From contig JBGALV010000059.1 of the NCBI GenBank assembly GCA_044223515.1, positions 1 to 31,559 on the forward strand: 31,559 nt of DNA. Reading direction: 5' to 3'. Positions 15,016 through 24,800 of this stretch are shown piece after piece. The position numbers and the translations under genes were made by a program. The stretch is from SHVZ01 sp044223515 (GTDB taxonomy: Bacteria; Pseudomonadota; Alphaproteobacteria; SHVZ01). Positions within the stretch are counted from its first letter, which is position 1. Each line of letters begins with the position of its first letter. Under the pieces are notes generated by a model. The model saw only the letters and a list, made by a program, of their open reading frames with translations, searched no databases and had not been told where the DNA came from.

Positions 15016-16794
15016 TCATTTCATCTTTTCGAGCTCGTCGATGAAGCCCTCGATCACGCGAAGGCCCTTCGACCAGAACTCGGGCTTCGACGCATCGAGG
15101 CCGAACGGCGCCAGCAGCTCCTTGTGGCGGAGCGTGCCGCCGGCCTTCAGCATCTCGAGATACCGGGCGGCGAAGCCCTCGTGCGCGTCCTGGTAGACCG
15201 CGTAGAGCGAGTTCACCAGGCAATCCCCGAAGGCATAGGCGTAGACGTAGAACGGCGAATGAATGAAGTGTGGGATGTACGCCCAGAAGACGCGGTAGTC
15301 GTCGTCGAAGCGGATCGCGGGCCCGAGCGAAGCCTTCTGCGCCTCCATCCAGATCTCGCCGAGGCGATCGGGCGTCAGCTCGCCGTTCCGGCGTTCGTCA
15401 TGCACCACCGCCTCGAACGAATGGAGCGCCACCTGGCGCACCACGGTGTTCAGCATGTCCTCGACCTTGGACGCCAGCAGCACGCGGCGACGCTTCGGGC
15501 TCTTCTCGGCATCGAGGAGAGAGCGGAAAGTCAGCATCTCGCCGAACACCGAGGCCGTCTCGGCCAGGGTCAGCGGCGTGTCGCACATCAGGTGCCCCTG
15601 CCCCGCCGCCAGCACCTGGTGCACGCCGTGGCCGAGCTCGTGCGCGAGGGTCATCACGTCGCGCGTGCGGCCCAGGTAGTTGAGCAGCAGGTAGGGATGC
15701 GCGCTCGGCACCGTCGGATGCGCGAAGGCGCCCGACGACTTGCCGGGCTTCGCCGGCGCGTCGATCCAAGGCTTATCGAAGAACCGCTGGCCGATGTCGG
15801 CCAGCTTCGGCGAGAAACGGCGATACGCCGACAAGACGATCGACTGCGCCTCGTCCCACGCGATCTTGCGGTCGGCGTCGTTGGGAAGCGGCGCGTTGCG
15901 GTCCCAGTAGTTCAGCTGCTTCACGCCGAACCACTTCGCCTTCAGCTTGTAGTAGCGATGCGACAGCGTCTCGTAGGAGACCTGCACCGCCGAGACCAGC
16001 GCGTCGACGACCTCGTCCTCGACCTTGTTGCCGAGGTTGCGGGACGAGATCGGCCGCTTGTAGCTGCGCCAGCGGTCGGCGATCTCCTTGTCCTTGGCCA
16101 GCGTGTTGGTGACGAGAGCGAACAGCTTGAGGTCGGACTTGAGTCCCTTCGACAGCGCCTTGGCGGCAGCGCGACGCTTCTTGCCGTCCTTGTCCGTCAT
16201 GCCGGCAAGCACGCCGGCCATGGTTACGTCCTTGTCGCCGAGCCGGAAGCGCATCGCCGCCTGGGTCTCGTCGTAGAGCCGGACCCAGGCCGAGTAGGCC
16301 GTCACCGACTTCTCGTGCAGCAGCTTCTCCATCTCTTCCGAGAGCTGATGTGGACGGAAGACGCGGAGATCGCGCAGCCAGGGCCGGTATTTCGCCGCCG
16401 CCGGATCCTTGAGCTTCTCCTCGAGATCCTTGTCGTCGACCTTGTTGAGCTCGAGGGTGAAGAACAGGAGCTCGGTCGAGATCTTGGTCAGCCGTTCCTG
16501 AACGGTCTGATAGAAGCGACCGACCTCGGCACTCTCCATGTCGGTTGAATGGAGCAGGCCGGCATAGGAGCCCGCCTTGGCCAGGACCTCGTCGAGGCGC
16601 TCGTAGTCGGCGATGGCCCGCCCGAGATCGGCACCGGACAGGGAGCCGACCTGGCCCAGATAGCGTTGCCGAAACGAGCCGGCCTCCGCTTCGGCCCGGT
16701 CGAGATCACGTTTGAGTGCGGGCGAGTCCGGTCCCGGATAAAGATCGCTCAAATCCCAGGTCGGCAACTTGCCGGCCGCTGCCCGCTTCGCCAT
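15016..16794 (-). CDS. pepF: M3-family oligoendopeptidase F
   Basis: This cytosolic zinc metallopeptidase cleaves short peptides. It has 592 residues, the usual length for M3B oligoendopeptidases. The zinc motif HELGHGVHQ lies at residues 385-393, and the third ligand glutamate is in AETASVFGEMLTF downstream. The N-terminus LPTWDLSDLYPG is a strong family signature. The ATG at 16794 has a GGGAGAG ribosome site. The same frame is open far upstream, but that stretch is antisense to the acyl-CoA synthetase gene and is not coding. It is divergent from that gene and cotranscribed with the ABC1 kinase gene. Confidence 0.95.
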   Translation of the reverse strand: MAKRAAAGKLPTWDLSDLYPGPDSPALKRDLDRAEAEAGSFRQRYLGQVGSLSGADLGRAIADYERLDEVLAKAGSYAGLLHSTDMESAEVGRFYQTVQERLTKISTELLFFTLELNKVDDKDLEEKLKDPAAAKYRPWLRDLRVFRPHQLSEEMEKLLHEKSVTAYSAWVRLYDETQAAMRFRLGDKDVTMAGVLAGMTDKDGKKRRAAAKALSKGLKSDLKLFALVTNTLAKDKEIADRWRSYKRPISSRNLGNKVEDEVVDALVSAVQVSYETLSHRYYKLKAKWFGVKQLNYWDRNAPLPNDADRKIAWDEAQSIVLSAYRRFSPKLADIGQRFFDKPWIDAPAKPGKSSGAFAHPTVPSAHPYLLLNYLGRTRDVMTLAHELGHGVHQVLAAGQGHLMCDTPLTLAETASVFGEMLTFRSLLDAEKSPKRRRVLLASKVEDMLNTVVRQVALHSFEAVVHDERRNGELTPDRLGEIWMEAQKASLGPAIRFDDDYRVFWAYIPHFIHSPFYVYAYAFGDCLVNSLYAVYQDAHEGFAARYLEMLKAGGTLRHKELLAPFGLDASKPEFWSKGLRVIEGFIDELEKMK

Positions 16795-16872
16795 GTGATC
16801 TCTCCCGAACGAGGAAAACGCTATTAAGATGGGGTGAAGGCCGAGCGCAACAAAGGCCGATCTGGGGAGTGA

Positions 16873-18669
16873 ATGGATCTCAGCGGAGTTCAGAATCTTC
16901 CGCTCCTGTTCTTCGGGCAGGCGCGGAAGCAGGGCGACAAGCCGTTCCTGTGGCGCAAGGTCGACGGCGCCTACAAGCCGATCACCTGGACCGAGGCGGC
17001 ACGCCAGGCGAGCCTCCTGTCGCGCGCGCTCCGCGCCCGGGGCCTGCAGCCGGGCGACCGGGTCTGCCTGATCTCGGAGAATCGCCCCGAATGGCTGATC
17101 GCCGACGTGGCGATCATGGCGGCCGGCGGCATTACGGTGCCCGCCTACACGACCAACACCGTCGACGACCACCGCTACATCCTCGACAACTCGGGTGCCA
17201 AGGCGGTGATCGTTTCGACCACGAAGCTGGCCCAGCGCGTCGTTCCGGCGGCGTCCAGGGCGCCCTCGGTCGAGTTCCTGGTGGCGATGGAGCCTCTCGG
17301 CGAGCCGCCGCGCCCGCCGATCCGCTGGGCGAGTTGGGAGCAGATGCTGAAGGAGGGCGAGGCGCAGGCGGACGATGTCGAGCAGGTCGCCGCCGCCCGC
17401 AAGCGCAGCGACACGAGCTGCGTGATCTACACCTCCGGCACCGGGGGCGCGCCGCGCGGCGTGATGCTGAGCCACGGCGCCGTCCTCTGCAATTGCCAGG
17501 GCGCGATCGAGGTGCTGAAGCCGCTCGGACTCGAGGACAACATCTTCCTGTCGTTCCTGCCCTTGAGCCACGCCTACGAGCACTCCGGCGGCCAGTTCTT
17601 TCCGATCTCGATCGCCTCGCAGATCTACTACGCCGAGGGCGCCGACACGCTGGTGCAGAACCTCGCCGAGGTGAAGCCGACGATCGTCACCGCCGTGCCC
17701 CGCCTCTACGAGGTCATGCACGGCCGCATCGCGAAGGCGATGGAGAAGGTGCCGGCCTTCCGCCGGCGCCTTTTCGAGAAGGCGCTGGCCCTCGGCCGCA
17801 AGGCCTACGAGCACCCGGGCAGCCTGACCTTGGGCGAGCGTATCCAGAACAAGGCGCTCGACCTCCTGGTCAGGAAGAAGGTGGCCGGGCGCTTCGGCGG
17901 GCGTCTCAAGGCATTCGTCTCCGGCGGCGCACCGCTCAACTACGAGGTCGGCCTTTTCTTCACTGCGCTCGGCGTCCGCCTGCTGCAGGGCTACGGACAG
18001 ACCGAGGCGGCGCCCGTGATCAGCGTCAACCCGGTCGACCGGATCAAGCTGCATACGGTCGGCCCGCCGCTGCATGGCGTCGAGGTGAAGCTCGCCGAAG
18101 ACGGCGAGATCCTGGTGCGCGGCGAGCTCGTGATGCAAGGCTACTGGGGCGATCCGGAAGCGACGGCGCGCACGGTCAAGGACGGCTGGCTGCACACCGC
18201 CGACATCGGCCGCATGGACGAGGACGGCTACATCGAGATCACCGACCGCAAGCGCGACCTCATCGTGGTCTCCGGCGGCGACAACGTCTCGCCGCAGAAG
18301 GTCGAGGGCTTCCTGACCCTCGAGCCCGAGATCGGCCAGGCGATGGTGATCGGCGACAAGCGGCCGTTCATCGTGGCGCTGCTGATCCCCGACAAGGAGT
18401 GGGCGCAGGCCTGGGCCAAGGAGAAGGGGAAGCCCGAGAGCCTCGATCGGCTCGTCGACGACAAGGAGTTCCGTGCCGCGATCTCCGCCGCGGTCGACCG
18501 CGTCAACCGGCGGCTTTCGACGATCGAGCGCGTCCGCCAGTTCATCCTCTCGGGCGACCCGTTCAGCCTCGAGAACGAGATGATGACGCCGACCTTGAAG
18601 ATCCGCCGCCACGTGATCCGCAAGGTCTACGGCGAGAAGCTCGACGCGCTGTACGAGGGTCGCGGCTAG
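16873..18669 (+). CDS. Long-chain fatty acid--CoA ligase (AMP-forming)
   Basis: This acyl-activating enzyme forms acyl-AMP, then acyl-CoA. It has 598 residues, as expected for the eukaryotic-like long-chain acyl-CoA synthetase group. Motifs in order are YTSGTGGAPRGVMLSHG near residue 186 (A3, with GG where STGxPKG is common), LPLSHAYEHSGG, YGQTEAAPVIS near residue 374, GWLHTADIGRMDEDGYIEIT near residue 437 and DRKRDLIVVSGGDNVSP near 458. The ATG at 16873 has GGGGAG just upstream. It is divergent from pepF. Its stop codon overlaps that of the convergent epimerase gene in one CTAG. Confidence 0.92.
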   Translation: MDLSGVQNLPLLFFGQARKQGDKPFLWRKVDGAYKPITWTEAARQASLLSRALRARGLQPGDRVCLISENRPEWLIADVAIMAAGGITVPAYTTNTVDDHRYILDNSGAKAVIVSTTKLAQRVVPAASRAPSVEFLVAMEPLGEPPRPPIRWASWEQMLKEGEAQADDVEQVAAARKRSDTSCVIYTSGTGGAPRGVMLSHGAVLCNCQGAIEVLKPLGLEDNIFLSFLPLSHAYEHSGGQFFPISIASQIYYAEGADTLVQNLAEVKPTIVTAVPRLYEVMHGRIAKAMEKVPAFRRRLFEKALALGRKAYEHPGSLTLGERIQNKALDLLVRKKVAGRFGGRLKAFVSGGAPLNYEVGLFFTALGVRLLQGYGQTEAAPVISVNPVDRIKLHTVGPPLHGVEVKLAEDGEILVRGELVMQGYWGDPEATARTVKDGWLHTADIGRMDEDGYIEITDRKRDLIVVSGGDNVSPQKVEGFLTLEPEIGQAMVIGDKRPFIVALLIPDKEWAQAWAKEKGKPESLDRLVDDKEFRAAISAAVDRVNRRLSTIERVRQFILSGDPFSLENEMMTPTLKIRRHVIRKVYGEKLDALYEGRG

Positions 18670-19625
18670 GCCTTGTAGAACTCGCGGTACCACTCGACGA
18701 AGCGCGGCACGCCGACGTCGATCGGCGTGGTCGGCCTGAAGCCGAGATCCTTGGTCGCAGCCTCGATGTCGGCGAAGGTTTCTTTGACGTCGCCCTTCTG
18801 CATGGGCTTGAGCTCGACGATCGCCTTGCGGCCGGCAGCCTTCTCGATCAGCTCGATGAAGCGGAGCAGCGGCTCGGCACGGTTGTTGCCGAGGTTGAAG
18901 ATCCGATGCCCCGGCGCAGGCCTGTCGAGCGACGCCAGCACGCCCTGGACGATGTCGTCGATGTAGGTGAAGTCGCGGCGCATGTCGCCGTTGTTGAAGA
19001 CCTGGATCGGCCGGCCTTCGAGGATCGCCTTGGTGAACAGGAACACCGACATGTCAGGCCGGCCCCACGGGCCGTAGACCGTGAAGAAACGGAGTCCGGT
19101 CGCCTTGATCCCGAACAGTCGCGCATAGGCGACCGCCATCATCTCGCCCGCCTTCTTGGTCGCGGCATAGAGCGAGACCGGATCGTCGGTGCGGTCCGAC
19201 GTGGAGAACGGCAGCTGGGTGTTGCCGCCGTACACCGAAGAGGAGCTCGCATAGACCAGGTTCTTGAGGCCCGGCAGGTGACGGCCGAGCTCGAGCATCG
19301 TCAGGTGTCCGGTCACGTTGGCATCGACGTAGTCGAACGGATGCTCGAGCGAGTGGCGGACACCCGCCTGGGCGGCGAGATGAACGATGCGGTCGATGTC
19401 CGGATGCCGGCGGCCGAATGCCGCGACCTCGTCCCGCCGCGAGAGATCGAGCATCTGGAAGGAGAACGACGGGCCTTCCAACCGCGCGAGCCGGGCCTTC
19501 TTCAACGCCGGGTCGTAGTAAGGGCTCAGATTGTCGAGGCCGATGACCCGCTCGCCCCGATCGAGCAGCGCCTTCGCGACGTGGTATCCGATGAAGCCGG
19601 CGGCGCCGGTGACGAGAATCGTCAT
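18666..19625 (-). CDS. NAD-dependent epimerase, probably UDP-glucuronate 4-epimerase
   Basis: This extended short-chain dehydrogenase (319 residues) interconverts UDP-sugars at C4. The NAD motif TGAAGFIGYHVAKAL lies near residues 6-20. The catalytic pair YxxxK is in YAATKKAGE near residue 153, with the SSSSVYG serine loop before it. The block GLRFFTVYGPWGRPDMSVFLF and LDNLSPYYDPALKKARLARL are characteristic of UDP-glucuronate 4-epimerases (CapI/LpsL type). This would supply UDP-galacturonate for surface polysaccharide. No glycosyltransferase or polysaccharide genes lie nearby, so it is a stand-alone gene here. UDP-glucose epimerase activity cannot be excluded. Confidence 0.9.
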   Translation of the reverse strand: MTILVTGAAGFIGYHVAKALLDRGERVIGLDNLSPYYDPALKKARLARLEGPSFSFQMLDLSRRDEVAAFGRRHPDIDRIVHLAAQAGVRHSLEHPFDYVDANVTGHLTMLELGRHLPGLKNLVYASSSSVYGGNTQLPFSTSDRTDDPVSLYAATKKAGEMMAVAYARLFGIKATGLRFFTVYGPWGRPDMSVFLFTKAILEGRPIQVFNNGDMRRDFTYIDDIVQGVLASLDRPAPGHRIFNLGNNRAEPLLRFIELIEKAAGRKAIVELKPMQKGDVKETFADIEAATKDLGFRPTTPIDVGVPRFVEWYREFYKA

Positions 19626-19754
19626 GCCGTCGGGTATAGCCGGTCAGGGCGGCCAAATCACCACTCCCTCCGTTGTTAACGATTGCTGCGGTTCCTGCGT
19701 GATAGGGTTCCGGCCGATGGGTGGGGACCTACGAATCGCGAGCCAGGAGGCGCG

Positions 19755-21701
19755 GTGACGGCCGTCGCGGAAAGGGCATCGCTCGGCGCCAAGCTCGATA
19801 TGCTCGAGCATGCCATTGCCCATATGGACCAAGGACTCCTGGTGCTCGACCGAGAGCGCCGCGTGGTCTTCTGGAACAGGCGCTACGAAGAGCTGTGGGG
19901 CTTCCCGCCGGGATTCATCGCCGCGGGCCTGCCGCTGACCGAAATCATCCGGTTCGACGTCGCCCGGCGCAACCTGCCGCCGACCGACGCCGAGGTCCTG
20001 CTCCAGCAGCGGCTGGCGCGCAGCATCGCACCCGGCGCGCCGGGCGAGATTTCCCTTCCCCACCTCGACCGGATCCTGCGCATCGACCTGCTGCACCTGC
20101 CCGACGGCGGCGGCGTCGTCACCTTCACGGACGTCACCGTCGCCCGCCGTCAGGCGGAAGCGCTCGCGGCCAGCGAGGCGCGATTCGCGATCTTCGTCGG
20201 CATGTCGGCCGACTGGATCTGGGAGCAGGATGCCGATCTCCGCTTCACCTTCGTCTCGCGACCGAAGAACGTCGAGCTCGACGTGTTTCCCGGCGAGAAC
20301 GTCGGCAAGCGCCGAGACGAGCTCGACATCATCATCACCGACGAAGCCGCCTGGCGGCAGCATCTCGATGACATCGCCGCGCATCGCCCGTTCCGGAACC
20401 TCACCTATGCCAGGCGCGACCACGACGGGCGGCTGCATCACATCCGGATCAGCGGCGACCCGATCTTCGCGGGCGACGGCATCTTCCTCGGATACCGCGG
20501 GACCGGCGCCGACGTCAGCGCCGAGTTTGCCGCGCTCGAACGCGCCAAGTCCGCGGAAGTCGCGGCCGCGAACGCCCACGCCCGTCTGGTCACCGCGCTC
20601 GAAACGATCACCCAGGGCTTCGCGCTGTTCGATGCCGACGACCGGCTGGTCACCTGCAACCGCCAGTACCTCGACAAGACCGCCGCGACCGACATCGGCT
20701 GGGCGATCGGCAAGCGCTTCGAGGATCTGGTCCGCGCCAACCTCGACTCCGGCTGGCGCGGTCATCTCCCCGGCAGCGACACGCCGGTCGGGCCCGAGGA
20801 ATGGATCGCCTGGCGCCTCCAGGTCCATCGCGAACCGCCGCCTCGCCCCTTCATCTACAAGGGCAGCGACGGGCGCTGGCTGATGATCAGCGAGAAGCGG
20901 ACCGCCGAGGGCGGCACCGTCGCCATCCGCGTCGACGTGACCGATCTCAAGAAGGCGGAGGAGGACCTGCGGATCGCCCGCGACCAGGCCGAGGCCGCCG
21001 GCCGGGCGAAGAACCAGTTCCTCGCCTCCATGAGCCACGAGCTCCGGACCCCCCTCAACGCGATCATGGGCTTCGCCGAGATCCTGAAAGGCGAGATGTT
21101 CGGGCCGATCGGCCTGCCCCGGTATCGCAACTACGCCGACGACATCCACGCCAGCGCCACCTACCTTATGGAGCTGGTGCGCGACGTCCTCGACATGTCG
21201 CGGATCGAGGCGGGCCGGATGGACCTGGTCGTGGAATCGATCCCGGTCACGCCCGAGATCGGACGCTGCCTCGGCATGGTCGGCGGCAGCGCCCGCTCGG
21301 CCGGCCTCGCCCTCAAGACCGAGATCGTCGAGCCTGCCCCGGTCATCCGCGCCGACTCCCGCGCCTTCCGCCAGATCCTGCTCAATCTCCTGTCCAATGC
21401 GGTCAAGTTCACCCCGGCGGGAGGGGAGGTGCGGATTTCCGTCGAGGTCGAGGGCGATCGCGCCCGCGTGACCGTGGCCGACACCGGGATCGGCATACCC
21501 GCCTGGGCCCTCCCCCGCCTGGGACGGCCGTTCGAGCAGGTCGACAACGTGCTGCAGAGGAAGCGGCCCGGCTCCGGCCTCGGCTTGGCCTTGTCGCGCT
21601 CGCTCGCGGAGCTGATGGACGGCACCATCGTGATTGAATCGACCGAGGGCAAAGGAACCCGCGTGACGCTGTCCCTTCCGGTCGCGCGCGCAACGGAATG
21701 A
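19755..21701 (+). CDS. Soluble multi-PAS sensor histidine kinase
   Basis: The product has 648 residues and no membrane segment. Three PAS-type sensor domains fill about residues 14-125, 144-255 and 278-400. The first and third both begin with a similar I-x-x-[MI]-[DT]-Q-G block (AIAHMDQGLLVLD and TITQGFALFD). A HisKA domain follows with the phosphorylated histidine at about residue 428 (MSHELRTPLNA). The ATPase domain runs near 530-645 with N box LLNLLSNAVKFTP, DTGIGIP and GSGLGLALSRSLAELM. The GTG at 19755 is chosen because AGGAGG lies 4 bases before it. No response regulator is adjacent, so it is an orphan kinase. No heme- or flavin-binding signature is certain. Confidence 0.9.
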   Translation: MTAVAERASLGAKLDMLEHAIAHMDQGLLVLDRERRVVFWNRRYEELWGFPPGFIAAGLPLTEIIRFDVARRNLPPTDAEVLLQQRLARSIAPGAPGEISLPHLDRILRIDLLHLPDGGGVVTFTDVTVARRQAEALAASEARFAIFVGMSADWIWEQDADLRFTFVSRPKNVELDVFPGENVGKRRDELDIIITDEAAWRQHLDDIAAHRPFRNLTYARRDHDGRLHHIRISGDPIFAGDGIFLGYRGTGADVSAEFAALERAKSAEVAAANAHARLVTALETITQGFALFDADDRLVTCNRQYLDKTAATDIGWAIGKRFEDLVRANLDSGWRGHLPGSDTPVGPEEWIAWRLQVHREPPPRPFIYKGSDGRWLMISEKRTAEGGTVAIRVDVTDLKKAEEDLRIARDQAEAAGRAKNQFLASMSHELRTPLNAIMGFAEILKGEMFGPIGLPRYRNYADDIHASATYLMELVRDVLDMSRIEAGRMDLVVESIPVTPEIGRCLGMVGGSARSAGLALKTEIVEPAPVIRADSRAFRQILLNLLSNAVKFTPAGGEVRISVEVEGDRARVTVADTGIGIPAWALPRLGRPFEQVDNVLQRKRPGSGLGLALSRSLAELMDGTIVIESTEGKGTRVTLSLPVARATE

Positions 21702-21856
21702 CCGCTCACGGCGTTTCCGAGCAACGTCGCTACCCTTCCAAAATAGGTCAGAGTTCCTTCCTTGCGTTGCGCCAAGCTCTGATTACGAAGCCATTTTCGC
21801 GTGTTAACCTCGGGCGCAAGTAAAGGCGCCAACACGCGCTTGAATAGAGAGGGAAC

Positions 21857-24800
21857 ATGGCCCTCGCGAAAGTCAGCCTCGCCGACAAGTACGAGCTGGA
21901 TCGCGGCCGGGTTTATCTGACGGGAGTGCAGGCGCTGGTGCGCCTGCCGATCATGCAGCGCCAGCGGGACGCCGCTGCGGGGCTCGATACCGGCTGCTTC
22001 ATTTCCGGATACCGGGGCTCGCCGCTCGGCACCTACGACCAGCAGCTCTGGCAGGCGAAGCGGTTCCTCAAGAACAACAACATCCATTTCCAACCCGGCG
22101 TGAACGAGGACATGGCCGCGACTGCCATCTGGGGCAGCCAGCAGGTCAACCTGTTCCAGGGCGCCAAGGTCGATGGCGTCTTCTCGGTCTGGTACGGCAA
22201 GGGCCCCGGCGTCGACCGTAGCGGCGACGTCCTCAAGCACGCCAACAATGCCGGTACCTCGCCGCTCGGCGGCGTATTGGCGCTCGCCGGCGACGATCAC
22301 ACCTGCAAGTCGTCGACGCTGGCGCACCAGTCCGAATACGCTTTCATGGACGCGTCGATCCCGGTCCTGCACCCGTCGGGCGTCCAGGAGATCCTGGATT
22401 ACGGCCTCTACGGCTGGGCGATGAGCCGCTACTCAGGCCTTTGGGTCGCCCTCAAGGCGATCGCCGAGACGATGGACTCCTCGGCCTCGGTCGCGGTCGA
22501 TCCCGAGCGCGTGAAGATCGCGATCCCGACCGATTTCGAGATGCCGCCCGGCGGCCTCAACATCCGCTGGCCGGATCCGCCGCTCGAGCAGGAGATGCGG
22601 CTCCACAAGTACAAGCTCTACGCCGCGCTCGCCTTCGCCCGCGCCAACAAGCTCGACCGCACGGTCATCGACTCGCCACGCCCGCGCTTCGGCATCGTCA
22701 CCACCGGCAAGTCCTATCTCGACGTGATGCAGGCGCTCGAGGACCTCGGGATCGACGAGGCGCATGCCTCCGAGATCGGACTCCGCGTCTACAAGGTCGG
22801 CATGGTCTGGCCGCTCGAGCGCGAGGGCATCCGCCACTTCGCCGAGGGACTGGAAGAGATCCTCGTCGTCGAGGAGAAGCGCGCCGTCATCGAGAACCAG
22901 ATGAAGGAGCAGCTCTACAACTGGCGCGAGGACGTGCGGCCGCGCGTCATCGGCAAGTTCGACGAGCAGCGGAACTGGATCCTGCCGTCCGCCGACGAGC
23001 TGACGCCGGCCCGCATCGCGCGCGTGATCGCCGCGCGCATCGCCCGCTTCTACACCTCCGAGCGCATCGCCCAGCGCCTGGCCTTCCTCGAAGCCAAGGA
23101 AGCCGCGCTCGCCAAGCCGAAGACCGATTTCAAGCGGACGCCGTGGTTCTGCTCGGGCTGCCCGCACAACACCTCGACCCGGGTGCCGGAAGGCAGCCGC
23201 GCGGTCGCCGGCATCGGCTGCCACTACATGGCGGTCTGGATGGACCGCAAGACCGAGACCTTCACCCAGATGGGCGGCGAAGGCGCGTCCTGGATCGGCC
23301 AGGCGCCGTTCACCGAGACCCAGCACATCTTCGCCAACCTGGGCGACGGCACCTACAACCACTCCGGCATCATGGCGATCCGCGCCGCGGTCGCCGCCAA
23401 CGTCAACATCACCTACAAGCTGCTCTACAACGACGCCGTCGCGATGACCGGCGGCCAGCCGGCCGACAACGGCTTCGACGTGCCGCAGCTCAGCCGCCAG
23501 CTCGCCGCCGAGGGCGTGAAGAAGGTCGTCGTCGTCGCCGACGATCCCGAGAAATATCCGGCCGGCACCGACTTCGCCCCCGGCGTCACGGTCCACCATC
23601 GCGACCAGCTCGACGAGGTCCAGCGCGACCTCCGCGAGATGCAGGGCGTCACCGCGCTGATCTACGACCAGACCTGCGCCGCCGAGAAGCGCCGCCGCCG
23701 CAAGCGCGGCACCTTCCCCGATCCCGACCGCCGCGTCGTCATCAACGAGCTGGTCTGCGAGGGCTGCGGCGACTGCGGCGTAAAGTCGAACTGCGTCTCG
23801 GTCGTGCCGGTCGAGACCGAGTTCGGCCGCAAGCGCGCGATCGACCAGTCCTCGTGCAACAAGGATTTCTCCTGCGTCAACGGCTTCTGCCCGAGCTTCG
23901 TCTCGGTCGAGGGAGCCAAGCTCAAGAAGCGCCGCGGCAAGGGCGATACGCCGTTCCCGGTGCTGCCCGAACCGACGCTGCCGGCGCTCGATGCGCCCTA
24001 CGGCATCCTGGTAACCGGCATCGGCGGCACCGGCGTCGTCACCATCGGCGCCCTGCTCGGCATGGCGGCGCACATCGAAGGCAAGGGCATCGCCGTCCTC
24101 GACCAGATCGGCCTCGCCCAGAAGGGCGGCGGCGTCACCACGCATGTGCGGATCGCGAACAAGGCCGAGGACATCCGCGCCGTCCGCATCGCCGCCGGCG
24201 GCGCCCGTGCCGTGATCGGCTGCGACCTCGTCGTCACCGGCGGCTTCGACTCCCTGGCGAAGATGGAGGCCGGAAAGACCTTCGTCGTCGTCAACAGCCA
24301 CGAGACGCCGACCGGCGACTTCTCGAACAAGCCGGACCTCGCCTTCCCCGGCCGCAGCTTCCTCGATTCACTATCCGATGCGGTCGGCCAGGGCGGGCTC
24401 GACGCGCTCGATGCGAGCCGGATCGCGACGGCGCTGCTCGGCGACTCGATCGCCGCCAACTCCTTCATGATGGGCTATGCGTGGCAGAAGGGGCTGATCC
24501 CGCTCAGCCGCGAGGCGATCGAGCAGGCGATCGAGCTCAACGCGGTCGCCGTCGACTTCAACAAGCAGGCGTTCCTCTGGGGCCGCCGCGCCGCTCACGA
24601 CATGCCGCTGGTGCTGCGCGCCGCCGGCCTCGACGGCTCGGCACCGGTGGCACCGCCGGCCCTCACGCTCGACGAGATGATCGCCAAGCGTGCGGCGTTC
24701 CTCACCGACTACCAGGACGCGGCCTATGCACGGCGCTACGAGGCACTGGTCCGCCGCGTCATCGAGGCCGAGCGTACGCGCGCGCCGGGTAATGACGGGC

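Noticed and set aside
16795..18693. A long in-frame extension upstream of pepF on the minus strand
   Set aside because: It is antisense to the acyl-CoA synthetase gene. The family N-terminus and a ribosome site fix the start at 16794.
22433..24301. A 622-residue open frame opposite the oxidoreductase gene
   Set aside because: Antisense shadow: no motif, repetitive D/A/G/V composition, and the sense protein is complete.
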